The notes: generated from the letters alone by a model not told the origin. A stretch of 64,000 nucleotides of DNA from Gnetum montanum (GCA_015680685.1 MNCI01001069.1:54045-118044); one strand, 5' to 3'. Shown: positions 23,620 through 35,982, counted from the stretch's first letter. Numbers and translations are program-made.

Positions 23620-25597
23620 GGGGGATATTCCCCATAACTAAATGGTTGAGCATGGCAAGGATTAATAAATGAAAGATGAGGATCCTTGCATGTTGGAAAC
23701 ATTAAAACTTGATCATACTTACCCCATTGGGGTTCACACACTTGATTATAGTAAGCATAGTGGGGCAATTTATAAGATGTGGATCCTGGATAAAGAGTTG
23801 ACCCACTATGATACTTGGGACTATAAGATGGCATGCAAGGATTAGGATGTCATCCTCCATGCTTGTATTCATTGGGTCGTGTGGTTTTTGGAGTGTTAAT
23901 TGGTGGCCTTGATGAAGTGACATGAGGTGTTGGGTTTGAAGAGAAGGGTGCACCATAGTGTTGGACTTGTGTTGAGTTGGAGAATGTAGTGGCCTTGGAA
24001 TTGTGTTGTCTGTTCCTATGTTCATGTCTAAAGAAGGGACGCCTTTGATGTTGAGGAGGTCTCTCATTGCTGTTGGAAATAGTAGCACACGTAACGTTCG
24101 TGGCTTGTTGCTATGGTGCAAACACTTCAGGAATAGTTGGTGACGATGTAGAAGGAGGAAAAGGATGAGAATGTTGAAATTTAGGAGAAGTGCAAGGTAC
24201 ACAAGGCGGTGGTTGTGTTGAGGACATGGGCTAATAGTATTGAGGGGAATAATAATGCAACGAGATAGAGTATGTTGACCTAGTTGGGGAAACAAGATGT
24301 TGAACTAGATAAACATTTAGATTCGAATGATACAAAGGGTGTCTCCAGTTTAGGGTGGCTTCCCCCACAACTGGGATTGTTGCCACTGTGATCAAACACA
24401 GTATCTCTATACGAACTCTAGGTGTAACGTGCTTCCCCAATGCTCATATAAATGTAACAAGATTGGGCATTGGCCCTTGGGGTGATCATACAGGCAAATG
24501 TTGCTTTCATACGTATGATTGGTAGTTGAGCTCTTATCTTCCTTATCCCTTCTTTCTGATTGTCTAATGATACTTTGTCCTACTTCTCAGGTTGTCAAAA
24601 CTCTATCTCCAATGATATCAATATATTCTTCACACTTTTTATGTGTCCATTCCAACATCTTATTGATCTTTGCCTTGACTTCCTCTAATGATTGTTGTAC
24701 TACCAAAGATGGTTCTTCCTCCTTGGGATAGGTTGATTTCTCCCTTTTATGATTATGGGCCTTTGTTAAGTTGAGATTTTGGTCCTATTTATGTTTTTCA
24801 ACACTCTCCCATCTAGCCATTTCCCCTTCTTCTTTTGGTGCCTACTTAATAAGCTCTTGGAATTGATGGGTTTATAGTTTATATAGTTGACCTTGGGCAT
24901 ACATCCCTAGGGTCTCTCTCGTTTCATCACGAAGCCCATCAATGATATGGTGCATTAGCCTTTCCTTGGAGAACTCATGGCTTGGATAGTTTTTTAACAG
25001 TGCATAATATCTTTCTAAGGCTATGTCCAAGGGTTCATGTTGTGCTTGTTTCCACTCTTGGATTTGTTTCCTCAAGGTTGACACTCTTGCATAGGTTTGA
25101 TATCTTTCATTAAAGAGTTCTACCATTGTTGGCCAACGTCGTATCAAATTTGGTTTTAACAATCGATACCATACTTTTGCTTGGCCAACAAGTGTCATAG
25201 GAAAGAGCTTGAGTTATTGCCAACCATTATCAATGTTGTTCCATGCATAGGCATCATAGAAGGCATGTAAATGCTGTTCCAGATCTAATTCATAGCCTCT
25301 TGAGAAATTGGGGAAGTTGTTTAAATCGAGCCTAGGTAGGCGGCTCTCTTTACGATGCCTACAGGAGATTCAAACAGCCTCTTGTATCTACATTAGGCTT
25401 GTAGTAACCAGTAGGGGTTCATCGTTATTGAGTAAGTTATGCTTTCATGCGTTGGGACAATGTTGCCTTCTCTTATGTTTATAAGAAACCCCCACCTCAG
25501 ATTGCATACTCCAATCTTCATTGTCATCTAATTTGTTGGTTCTCCAATGAATTTCCTCACTAGGTATGGCATTATCATAGTCTTGTAGTTGAGGCAT
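23620..25597 (-). pseudogene. RT-E gag
   Basis: Gag of the gag-only element, forming the particle shell. The likely start ATG is at 25597, about 120 bp from the PBS, giving MPQLQDYDNAIPSEEIHW. Capsid is well preserved at 25350-24872, including WYRLLKPN, the long basic helix KQIQEWKQAQHEP and a GLRDETRETLGMYAQGQ segment. The zinc knuckle near 24500-24455 reads NICLYDHPKGQCP, with the first Cys lost. The tail (24440-23620) is rich in Tyr, Pro, His and Gln. Compared with RT-G, RT-F and RT-I it lacks about 240 residues of N-terminal domain. A few stops and frameshifts are present, so it is recently decayed. Confidence 0.75.
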
Positions 25598-25720
25598 GGT
25601 TGTGCAATTGTGTGTGAATTTATATGTGACATTTTATAATGATTTCTTCCTAAAAGATATATCATTAACTCCTGTACAGAGACCTTGTATGATATAACTA
25701 ATCTAGATAACTAGCAACGT

Positions 25721-25738
25721 CCTTGGCAATGACACCAA
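25721..25738 (-). other. RT-E primer binding site, tRNA-Asp type
   Basis: Minus strand TTGGTGTCATTGCCAAGG immediately after the 5' LTR. It matches the plant tRNA-Asp 3' end with C-to-T and G-to-A changes. Confidence 0.7.
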
Positions 25739-26538
25739 TGTTGAGTGACAAGGTACCCCTACACTCAACCATATGAATACGAGCGTTTCATGCACGATGC
25801 GGTCGAACTTAGTAGACAAGCTAGTTGTAGTATCTAGATAGTTACTCGTAGGTCACAGTTCATTGTCTTCCCCGTATGATTTAGTCCAAAGTGAGGTGTA
25901 TGATGTGTTCCTATACTAATGCTACTCTTGGATATGATGGAAAATAATATTAACTAAACTAGGAGAGAGAGAGAGAGAGAGAGAGAATCTAAACTAGCCT
26001 ACGTGCGATGAGCATCCATTCCTTAATCATCCGTACACATCTTAGACCTCATGCATGCCTACCACTGGGATTACCAAGCGTAGATCCTAGGTACACTACT
26101 GGGTTACCAAGTAGTCACACTTAAATGCTCGTGATCAAGTCGTACTCATTCTGCGTTTAATAGGAGTGTATGGTAAAGAGATGTTAGCTAAGAAAGCAAT
26201 AAATAACGATAAAAATTAAATAATTAAACTAAGTGAATGCTACAATGATGAAGTAATCTCGATCTTTATTATCGATCATGTGCGTGTCCAAGTATGTCAC
26301 ACTCGAATAAGGATGCTGTACAATTACAATCACCACACAGTGGGCATGCACTGGGAGGAAAGGGTTGAGAGGAATCTAAACTTAAAAACTTACAATAAAA
26401 TCTAAAGACTAATGCCCAAAACCAAGTGTGCTGCCTTTTATTTATAGGCTCACACCGGAACCGCGATATCCCGTATGCGATATCACGGCTTCGATAACTG
26501 GGCTCTGATATCTGGGCCTGACAGACCATGACTCATCA
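25739..26538 (-). repeat. RT-E 5' LTR (right) with promoter
   Basis: 800 bp, starting TGTTGAGTGACAAGG and ending GACTCATCA in plus view. On the minus strand U3 holds four GATATC-like motifs (26460-26515), then TATAAATA (26446-26439). A GA microsatellite lies at 25962-25986. Confidence 0.85.
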
Positions 26539-26543
26539 AATAT
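26539..26543. repeat. Target-site duplication of RT-E, right copy
   Basis: AATAT directly after the right LTR, against GATAT at 20800-20804. Confidence 0.65.
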
Positions 26544-27684
26544 CCTGATGGGCTTGTGAGGTGGTATATTATAGAAGAAGCTAAGGTGCTATCTTGGCTC
26601 ATGTGTACCATGGTATGTGTGGTGGACACTATGCTGGAAAGAGGACTACGATGAATATGCTACTCATTAGTTCTTTTTGACCCATCATATTTTGTGATGC
26701 TTAGCACTTTGTTTATTGTTGTAATAAGTGACAACATTAGGAAGGTATGTCTTTGCATATGGAGGAACCACAATAGTGGAGTCAACCATTAAATCCCTTT
26801 AACATGTGGAGGATTGACTTCATTGGCTCCATATTTCCAACCTCTAATGGCAATACATACATTATTTTATGTATAGATTATTTCACAAAGTGAGTGAATG
26901 TTGCTATTGTTAAGGATTATTGATCTATCTCTTTAGTGTAGTTCCTTCAAAATAACATGCTCCACAAGTTTGATATTCCTTGAATCTTGATCTTCAATAA
27001 GGGTACACATTTACTAGTAAGATTTTCAAGAATTTATTGGAATCTTGTGGGGTTAACCATAAGTTAACTTTTCTTTATCATCCACAAGTCAATGATGATG
27101 TAGAAGTTACTAACCATGAAATATTTAAAATACTTAGAAAGGCAGTTAGTAGGTATAGAAGAGATTAGGCCAATAAGCTTAATGATGCTCTTTAGACTTA
27201 TTTAATGACATGGAAAAAAACCTATTTGTTATACATCATTCGAGTTGGTTTATGAATAGGTTCCATGATTCCCAATTAATCTTAAAATGAAAACCTTGGG
27301 CAGTATTGTGGATTTTGATATAACCTTAGATTATTCTTAGAAAGATAGGTTGATTAACCTTAATCTTCTTAATGAGAACTATAGAATTACTTTAATGCAT
27401 AATGAGTAAAAACATTTCTACGTCTAGGCTTTCCATGATGTTTATGCAAGAGAGTTTGATTTTAAACCTAGCAATAACGTTCTCTATTTTAATCTTTTAT
27501 AGTTAGGCCATTTAGGTAAATTTAAATTTCAATGGGAAGGATCATACATTGTCCATACCAGTTACTACTTTGGCATAGCTCATCTTGATCATCCAGATAA
27601 GCCATATAAGATTTTCTTAGTCAATGGGCAACACCTGAAGCACTATACAAAATACTTTTCTCCTTTGAGAGTACATAATGCTTA
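26544..27684 (+). pseudogene. RT-D integrase, second part (decayed)
   Basis: Continues the integrase interrupted at 20804: PDGLVRWYI at 26544, then the catalytic core with RIDFIGS (first Asp) at about 26805. The second catalytic position reads FNKGTHL, so Asp is replaced by Asn. The Glu is still present in VEVTNHE near 27100. The C-terminal module (27490-27684) has KFKFQWEGSYIVHTSYYFG and then FLVNGQHLKHYTKYF. This is the VNGxxLKHY ending typical of Athila/Tat integrases, followed by a stop. Several frameshifts and stops make it inactive. Confidence 0.75.
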
Positions 27685-28261
27685 ATCTTCTTTCTTATAC
27701 TCACAGGTCTATCAAGTGATAGACATGGATTAGTCGTGGAGCAGAACTCTCCATGGCTTGTAAAATTTTCTTTTCTTTTTATCATTTTGCTTATGTGCTT
27801 TAATAAAGTTGATGTGTCTAGTTAGTGTTTTTCATATTCTTAAGCTTATTGATTAATCATTTAGGATCCTTTCTTTTCTTTAAGTGTGTCTATGTGTGTG
27901 TGTGTGGGAAAACCAATTAACATGTTGTATGAATGTTCATCCAATAAGCTAATGGTGGATGGGTAAGTTATAGATGTGATGATAGTGTGAGAGTTGCCAA
28001 ATTAGTCCAAAGTAATGCTTTGATCAATGGAATGTCCATGCAATAAAATTCATCTACCTACTTTTTTTATTCATCACCAGTGAAATAGGGTTAGATTTAG
28101 TGAGGAGCTATGACTCACACTGTGGGTTGTTGAAGCTAATGCTACTGAAACCACGAGTAGGTGGTGGGTCCACACTTTAGGATGTGAGCTTCAGAATCTT
28201 GAAAGAGTGGTTGATTACTAGCATTAATAATCCACAAGATCTTCTTTTTTCTATTTAAAAA
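27685..28261 (+). other. RT-D 3' non-coding region, first part
   Basis: Follows the integrase stop. It contains a short TG repeat (27885-27905) and no ORF or LTR that I can identify. Confidence 0.4.
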
Positions 28262-29640
28262 TCTATAAGATGATTAACATTCTTATTAAAGATATTCTTA
28301 CTAGAGAAGGAACAATTGTTAATAGCTTAGTTAAATTTAAACAAGGTTATCCTTTGTTCCCTATCCTTTTTTGACATATTTATAGATGCATTGGAGGAAT
28401 GGATACAAAATTCCTCTAATCATGCTATGTTAGTGAATGAATTATTTTTGAACATGCTTCTCTTTGGAGATAATGTAGCCTTGATTGCAAAATCAGCTAT
28501 AGGATTAAATTATAGGCTTCAAATACTCAATGACTACTACAACTATTTTGGTATAAAAGTTAATATTGATAAGACTAAAATTCTAGTTTATGGTACTTTA
28601 AATAGACATTACAATTTTTTTCCTAGAGAAAAAAGACTTGATATATGTGAGTCTTATAAATATCTAGGAGTTAAATTTTCTAGTAATTATAGTTGGAATA
28701 TCCTTATTGTTTAAAGTGTTTCAAGTGATATGCAAGCTCTATTTTCTCTAACAAATAGTTGTAGTAGGAAACAAATTTTGGCATGGGCGATCAAAAGAAA
28801 TTTTTTTTTGTATCCTTATCCAACTTGTATTATTATATGGGTATGTTACTTGGGGAGCTTCTTTCTCAACACATAATTGCAAAAGGCTAGAGCATGTTTA
28901 GAAATAGTTTCTTGTATATTAATTTTAAGTGAAAATGCAAATTTCTTATAATAGATTTTCTTCCTCTTGCAGTTAAAGCCCTTTGTCAATTTATTGCTTA
29001 TGCTATGAAGTTAAGTCACATGGAGGAAGCTAATTATGCTAAGGAAATAATGAATGCTACACAATAAAATAAAATAAAAATGGATGGTTCCATCAATGAA
29101 AATTATGGCTTCAATCATGGAATATTGTAATAGAGGATCTTTCTTTAAACAAAAGGCTTTTCCAAGAAACTATTAAAAAAAAGTCTTGGCTAAAGTTTAG
29201 TTAAACACATTAGAGAAAAAGCATTTTTATTTACATTTTGTTAAAGGAAGTTTAATATTTAGTATTCAAAAGTATCTATTCCTAATATTCCTATTTATTT
29301 AAGGAATCAAATTGCTAGAGCAAGAATGAGCCCTGATTGTCTCATTATTAAGATACATTATTAATTCAATTTACCAAGAGAAGAGCATATTTGCAGACTA
29401 TGCAAACCAAGCATAGAAGATGAAGAAAATATTTTTTTATTTTCTCCATCTTTGGATCATATTCAATTAAATTATACTATTAAGTACAATTTGTTGATTT
29501 CTTTCTTTCAAATTGACCCTATTTGCTTAAGGATTACATCAATCATGTTTTCAACTTTCTTTAAAATTATGTTGAGGCTTTGTACTCTTCTAACAAATCA
29601 TTTGTCATTTCTTGAACTTAATAAAAAATTTTAGTTTCTA
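28262..29640 (+). mobile_element. LINE-1: 5'-truncated non-LTR retrotransposon fragment
   Basis: Plus-strand RT fragment of a LINE. An RT palm segment with QGYPLFP-like and IYRCIGGM-like readings (28330-28400) leads into 28391-28714. There LLFGDNVALIAKSA stands at the catalytic FADD site (GDN in place of ADD) and VNIDKTKILVY follows. SYKYLGVKFSSNYSW matches the post-RT segment of plant LINEs. Downstream, ALCQFIAYAMKLS and the Cys-rich HICRLCKPSIEDEE (29380-29425) are the C-terminal hallmarks. No endonuclease, poly-A tail or target duplication was found. It lies within the 3' region of RT-D. The catalytic change and stops make it inactive. Confidence 0.75.
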
Positions 29641-31401
29641 ATAATAGTCTAAAACAATCTTCTATTCCATCTCTTAGTGAACTTTGGTAATGTCAACTAC
29701 TGATTCCACCCAAATCCTAAATATATTTTCTTTCAAGGGTCAAAACCTATAATTTTTGATCCAAAACAATGACCATACCCATCATCTTTTGGTCATGACA
29801 TCATAATATCTATTAAAATTAGGATTAGTTAGCATAACCAGAGGAATTGATGAGGGTTTTGGTAAAGCAACATTTGAGAAGTCTTCTATACATATGTGCA
29901 TAGATGAAGAAATACTAAACTAGCATCATGACTTTTGGATGTTTTACAATATGTTATGTTGGTTTTATTTCATCATTGGTAAGATTGTAAAATAATCAAT
30001 GCTAGTTGGCATTGGTAATGGTAAGTGTAACCTTGCACTTGGAAGGGAGACTTGGAGATCTATCCCTACCAGGTGGATAAGTAGTAGTGAATGGATGCGA
30101 TAGGGGATCTTCTGCGGGATATAGGATGTGCTCATGTGTTCTATGAGCTAATTGAATGATTGGCTGGGAATCCATTGATGTTGCATTATTACCTTTTATT
30201 TCTTATCTATCATGAACTATCCATCACTTTCATTCCATTTCTTTTCTATAATTATGTGTGGCAAGAAGTTGATCAAGTAAAGTTGAAAATGAGATTTGGC
30301 CATCTAAAGGGACAAACTTGTATTTGATGCTAATGTCTCACTGGTTGTTGGGAATCCATGGATGTTCCATCAATGGATTTCACAAGGGTAAGAAAGGTAG
30401 GAGCCTACTATGGGAAGGTTTCAATGATGAATTTTTGATGGTGTAGCATTGTGAGTGCAGGAGCTTAAGCTTAACTACTAGGATGGTGGTGCTTGCATGA
30501 CATAAAACACTAAATTTATCTTGTGTATATGTGGTTACAACTCAATGAGCCTAATGGTTTGACCAAGACTATCTTCTTCCACCTTTGTTTTTTTCCTACA
30601 TGTTCTGATTAGAGATTTAATATTTTACCAAGTCACACTTCATTATTTTGTACATCTTAGTTTACTTGATTGATGATGTTGCAAGTTTTAGAGCCTTTTG
30701 GTTGATCACTTTTTACATTTACATCTTTGATTGTTGTGTTGATGTTCTTTAGTGTATGTGTTTATTTAGTATTGTTTGAGGTTGGTGTCTTGTAACTTAG
30801 TCATAGAAGAGAAACACCGGTGAGTATGTGCTTTTTGATCCTACCTTATTTGTCATACCTATGTATGTGTTTGACATTAGGCTATGAGTTTGTTCTTCAT
30901 GTCTTCTTTAAGAATTATATTTACAGTTGTTTTTATAAATGGTGAATAAAGATTTTGTATGATTATTAGCACTATTGAAGTTCAACATGTTTGGTAGGTA
31001 TATTCTTGAGACCTGTGAAGATAATACCATTCAGTTTCACTTGAAGAACACTTGCTTGATCCAGAACCTAAGAGACTCTCTTAAAAAAGAGATTTCAGAG
31101 GTGAAAGGGATTGTGTCCTAGAACCGCAAGAATGAGACATGCATAATAATTGATGGTTAAACACAAACCAAAAGCTATATCAAAGATCATTTCATCATGC
31201 TTGAGGCATCTTTAGTCTTATAGGCATGCTAGGGGACTCTTCTTGTTAACCATCATCTCGTGGCCCCTCTTCTCAATGTGGTAATTATGTAATGTGTTTA
31301 GTCTCAAATTATCTATACAATTGTACTCCTCCGCATTAACTTTGTCATATGTCTAGTTCCAATTCTTCTATCTTGAGTGTTAAAGTTATGGAACTAGATT
31401 T
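29641..31401 (+). other. Non-coding stretch, probably RT-D 3' region
   Basis: No gene or recognised repeat. The end (31315-31401) resembles the sequence leading to the polypurine tract in RT-A, which is why I assign it to RT-D. Confidence 0.35.
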
Positions 31402-31418
31402 ATTCAGTCATGGGGGAA
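31402..31418 (+). other. Polypurine tract, RT-D
   Basis: TTCAGTCATGGGGGAA followed by TGATGAAG, nearly identical to the RT-A tract CAGTCATGGGGGTA before TGATGGG. It marks a plus-strand 3' LTR start at 31419. Confidence 0.55.
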
Positions 31419-32502
31419 TGATGAAGCATCTAGTGGCAATTGGTATGTTAATTGTAAGCTCTAGATCTGGATATAATTTCATGTTCCATGTGTTTACAGT
31501 CTAGCATTTCTAGTAGATGTTCTTAGTCTTTCAAGATGCACCCTTATCCCTTGGATCATACTTCAAGGTTTTATGCATAATTCTAAGGTCTTTAGAATGA
31601 TTCTGGATTCATTTAGATATCCTAGAGTCCTTTCAGCATGCTTCCTCATTGACGAATCCCCCTAGTAGGCTTAGTTTGCCTAACTTTGCCTTGTGTGCAT
31701 TTGGGAATAGTTTGGGTTGGGTTAACAAGACTTCATTGATGACTAGGTGTTAACAAACCTCCTCCCTTTTCACATGAAAGCTAGAAATAACAAAGGTGAG
31801 CTCGTTCATCTATTTATTCATACTTAGATATTTCATGGAGCTTTTGGCATTTGATTTGTATGAAAAGCTCTTCCTCTCTTAGTAAGTTGATTTCTTTCCT
31901 TATCTTATGTGTTTTGAGTCATCGCCTTCATAAATGTAACTAGCCTCTATCAAAGTTCTACCTGGCTTACATAGCCTAGAATCATTTGGTTAATGTAGAG
32001 CCTAGTGTTTGCACAGTGAATAAAGCTTATATTTTTCCTTTATTTTACCATTGATTCCTTAAACACTAAAATGTTAAAAAATCATAAAATACTAGAAATA
32101 GTAAAAATATTTATTTGATTCTTGTTTTCTTAAGTTATGACAATTTGTTCTTATCCAAGGAGGTCACAATTGTATGACATGGTGTTAAACCATTAAGATT
32201 ATGACTAAGAGCCATATTATTATATTTCATGTGTGGTGTTGCACCTATTCCCAAAGAGGGATTGTAACACGAGCATTGCACCTATCCCCAAGAGGGATTG
32301 CAATGCATGTGTGTTTATTATTATATTGTTTCTTACATTTATAAAATTCATAAAAATTATAAAACACAAAATTAAAAATATTCTCTCTATCTCTCACCAT
32401 AGAAACATGGGTTTTTAATTGTATTACATGTATTATGACATCTTTTATATATTTTGAATGCAATGATATACACAAGTCCTCTTTATAATCCACTAAACAT
32501 CA
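31419..32502 (+). repeat. Possible RT-D 3' LTR
   Basis: Begins TGATGAAGCATC right after the polypurine tract. The end is uncertain; I use AAACATCA at 32502. It contains AATAAAG near 32022 as a possible polyadenylation signal. It also has a 35-37 bp tandem duplication (32239-32275 and 32276-32309, unit TTGCACCTATyCCCAA...GGATTG). No second copy is in the window, so this is inference. Confidence 0.35.
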
Positions 32503-32689
32503 TCTTCAAAGCTTAATAAATCCTATTGATCAAAAACTAGCAAGACCCCTATCAATATGCTTTAAGGCATTGGTATTAAGTTGTCAAATGTAGATGTATA
32601 TCTTCTTAGAGTCCCTACTTAATGCATCTAGATCTATGGTGAAGGACACTACAATGTTTGTAATTTGGATTACTTGCAGCAAGCTTAAA

Positions 32690-34945
32690 TCTTATGTTAG
32701 CATGGTTATGCTTTCCTTATTATATGCTATTTTAATTCTATAGATGCTACATTGTATAATTCTATAGAGCTATCTCATGATCATCTTTTTTAGTTCTTAG
32801 GTAGAGATATTGTGGAGATTTTAATGCAAGGATACATTCATAGAAAACAAAAATTATTCAGTGGCAACATAATGTTGGAAATTTAGACATTATTAAAGAT
32901 CACAATAGGAACTAATATTTTGTCGAAGATACTATCGATAAGATAGGTCAATAGCTATTATAATGGACAAATATTTTTAATCTTCTAATTTGCAATGGGC
33001 CTACTAGATTTCCTTAATCTTCATCATTTACTTTCATACAACCTTAAGGTAATTCTTGTATTGATTTGCTTTTATGTTCTTATGAAGATATTGGTTTTAT
33101 TAAGGAGTTGAAAGTTGAATGATGTTTAGTGGAGTCTTGCCATAATCATGTTTAGATTTTATTACAAATTCCAATTATTTTTTAGATAACAAAAAATAAA
33201 AATGACAAAAAATGTTGGTATAGACTCACCCTAGTAGTCAAGGAAAAATATATAAATGTAGCATGATACAAATGGACTCTTAAAAGATGACATTAAGAGC
33301 TTGAACAAACTTGTTTACAATAGCTAAGTTGTGGATTCATAACAAGAAGGTACTTAGAAGATTTGGTTTGATGAGGATTACATGCAAGCTAGGAAAACTA
33401 TTAAGAATGCAAATAAGAGTTATAGACAAAGTTTAGTTAAGATATATAAATGCTTAATTAGAATCAAAAGAAGAAAATTTATTAGGAAACAGTATGAATA
33501 TTTTGCTTACACCATTAAAAAGAAACCTAAATAGTTTTGGCAATGTTTTCATCATAAAGCCTATTCATCATTTAATTTTTCTTTTCAAGATATTTGTGCA
33601 TTTTACTGTAAGCTATTTACAGGATAAGATGATAATTTTAATACTATTATATAATAAGCACCTCTTCAATTTACTATTGAGAAATTCATAGAGGGTATTT
33701 TAAAACTAGCATATGATAAAGTTGTACATTCATATGATTTATATGCAGAATTATTAAAGTGGGCAAGATATCCTACTCATAGAGAAATTTGGCACAAATT
33801 AAATTCAACAATGGAGCAAGGATTAAATCAACATTGAAAAACTAGTAAAGCTATATTGTCATATAAAAAGGGAGATAAACATAATTTGAAAAATTATTGA
33901 ATAATAATTGTGAGTAACATTTTTGCTAAGTTGTTTGGCATTTTGCTAGAAAAGAAAATCAGTTCTTGGACTAAAGGTAATCAAGTTTGGGTAAGATGTC
34001 AAGTAGGTTTCAGACAAAATCAATCTAATATTAATCATTGAGTTACTCTTAGACACTACATGGAATTTGCAAAAATGGCTAATAAAAATGTTTTTATTTG
34101 ACTATTGATTTTACAAAAGCATACGATTTAGTGTTCTATACAAAACTATGGTTGTGCTTGCCTAAAATTGGCCTCCCTTCAAATTTGATTGCACCAACTC
34201 AAAAATTGTATGAGGAAGTGATTATTGAAATTATAGATAACAACTCAGAGAAAAACCTTCAATTCTAGAAAAAATTTGGAGTTAATAAAGATTGTCCACT
34301 TTCTTCAACTCTCTTTGGTATCTTTATTAATAAAATACAGGAATGGTTGTACAACATGCAAGATAGTCATGTTATCAAAATTAGATCCCAAGCAGTAAAT
34401 ATTCTTTTATATGCAGATGATGTTTCCTTGATCTCCACTACTGCAAAAGGTATACAAAATATATTGCAAAATTTAGAAATTTATTGTAGTTCACCTGGTC
34501 TTCAAGTAAATGTAGATAAAAACTGAATTGTTAATATGTAATACAAGAAATAATTGTTATAACTTCCATTTTAGAGGTACCAATGTGCAAATAGTATATT
34601 CTTTTAAATATTTGGATCTCATTTATATGAAGAATTACATGTGGATATCAAAGAAAAATAGTAAGAGGCTTTAAGGCTCTATAAGCTTTCAAAAATAAGT
34701 GCAAGGATTTAGGCTTGGAAAGTCAGAAAATAAAATTTTCAAACTATCATCTATCCTATTGTATTGTATGGATGTGTTGTCTTAGAATCTAGACTCAACG
34801 CAAAAACTTTGGAAAGATATTTAAAAAGTATGAAAAATTTTCTTCTTGATGAGTTAAAGGTGAAGATGCAAATACCTTATTCAATGTTATTATATGAATA
34901 TGATTTATTACCTTTAGAAGTAGAAGCTTTGTGCCAATTCATTGC
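32690..34945 (+). mobile_element. LINE-2, left part: endonuclease and reverse transcriptase of a non-LTR element
   Basis: Plus-strand LINE ORF2 remnant, with domains in the expected order. The APE-type endonuclease motif CGDFNARIHS is at 32811-32840 and LLICNGPTRFP at 32979-33014. After a linker come RT segments: an ILSYKKGDKHNLKNY-like block near 33860, QVGFRQNQS at 34000-34026, and the catalytic LLYADDVSL with both Asp intact (34404-34430). VNVDKN and FKYLDLIY follow. Stops and frameshifts are scattered. The post-RT reading LCQFIA is cut at 34945 by RT-F and resumes at 52998. It belongs to the same family as LINE-1, judged by LCQFIA and the ICRLC motif. Confidence 0.8.
34941..34945. repeat. 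Target-site duplication of RT-F, left copy
   Basis: ATTGC before the left LTR; ATTAC at 52993-52997 after the right LTR, one G-to-A change. Confidence 0.65.
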
Positions 34946-35749
34946 TAATGAGCGGTAAGGTACCCCTATGCCCAACCATACAAATCACTAAGGCATTACG
35001 TGCAATTTGGTCAAATTCCATGGACCTATAGTTATCTAATGCACTAGCTCTTCTAAAAAGTGAAATGGGCATTAAGAATGTTCATTGTCTTCCCAACTAC
35101 ACTTATGAGGTTCAAGGGTATGGTTTAAGTGTAACTGAGGTATATGATTTTTCGTACTTTATATTTTATGGATTTGATTGCCTACAACAAGAATGAAAAG
35201 TAGAGTAATTTAAAATCTAATTCGTTATTATCTATCTAGCTTAACACAAGTAACCATTCCACTTTCCTAAACACATATAGCATTGCTAGGCTACTAAACG
35301 TTAAGCGTTGTTGGATTACCAAGTACTATATGAATGCTTGAAGTGGTTATTCTTGTGTTCATTAACAACTAGAAATAAATTGCTTAATTCAATTGCATTA
35401 AAATAAATAACAAGAAAGTAAACTGCATTAAAGAAAATATTAATCTATTCCTAGTGTTACAAGGATTTTCAAAAGAGTTAATTTTATTCCCGTCACACTG
35501 TTGCACTCAGGTACATCAGTGCTCAAACAAAAAACCATACACACTCAGACTCATTTTGCGGGTACTCAGAAAATATTCTAGCTATAGAGAGAAGAAATGG
35601 CAAAAACTTCATTACTCTAACTAGAAAATGACCAAAAATTGATGTGAAAACTGAGGCCTAGGTGCGGTATTTATAGACTTGGGGTATATACCCCAATGTT
35701 GCGTACGCGACATTGCAACCAGACCTTGAAATCAAAAATGTGTTCATCA
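34946..35749 (-). repeat. RT-F 3' LTR (left)
   Basis: 804 bp, starting TAATGAGCGGTAAGG (terminal TG decayed to TA) and ending TGTTCATCA. It contains the perfect palindrome GGGGTATATACCCC at 35681-35694. The near-palindrome TGTTGCGTACGCGACA at 35697-35712 is missing from the right LTR. Confidence 0.85.
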
Positions 35750-35982
35750 TACTCCCACAATTGAATGAAAACTTGTCCTCAAGTGAAGAAGAGGAGGAAT
35801 AAGTTCTTTACAACATAATATATTGGGTAGGAATGGGATTATTGACTAACATACAAATTGACTTAAAAAAATAGATAGACACTAAGTTCGCAAGTGTACA
35901 GAATTACAAATTTTTACAAAATGAGATGTTCATGATAAGAGAAGTGAACACCCTAGATAACACTGACATCCAACACCTCTTG

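Larger units (their letters stand above)
20805..26538 (-). mobile_element. RT-E: gag-only, non-autonomous gypsy element nested in RT-D
   Basis: 5734-bp minus-strand element with LTRs at 20805-21644 and 25739-26538, a tRNA-Asp-like PBS and a polypurine tract. The internal part encodes only Gag (about 25597-23620); no protease, RT or integrase motif can be read anywhere in it. It would need pol from a relative. It interrupts the RT-D integrase frame, which is restored when the element and one target copy are removed. RT-J at the window end has the same LTR type. Confidence 0.85.
16601..31418 (+). mobile_element. RT-D: old, degraded plus-strand Athila/Tat-type element, interrupted
   Basis: Gag, protease, RT, RNase H and integrase remnants read left to right on the plus strand. 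They are split by RT-E (20805-26538) inside the integrase zinc-binding region and resume at 26539. No 5' LTR or PBS is seen at the left edge, where it abuts truncated RT-C. A polypurine tract TTCAGTCATGGGGGAA ends at 31418, followed by TGATGAAGC. This suggests the element runs to there, with LINE-1 sitting in its 3' region. It is more decayed than RT-B, RT-F or RT-G. Confidence 0.65.

Noticed and set aside
23702-24295. 197-codon minus-strand ORF in RT-E
   Set aside because: His/Pro/Leu-rich frame shadow of the Gag C-terminal tail; the tail reads in another frame (YYNQ, WGKYDQ segments).
28391-28714. Considered as a separate functional gene with a single-exon protein
   Set aside because: The sequence is a LINE reverse transcriptase fragment with the catalytic ADD changed to GDN, flanked by other LINE segments with stops.
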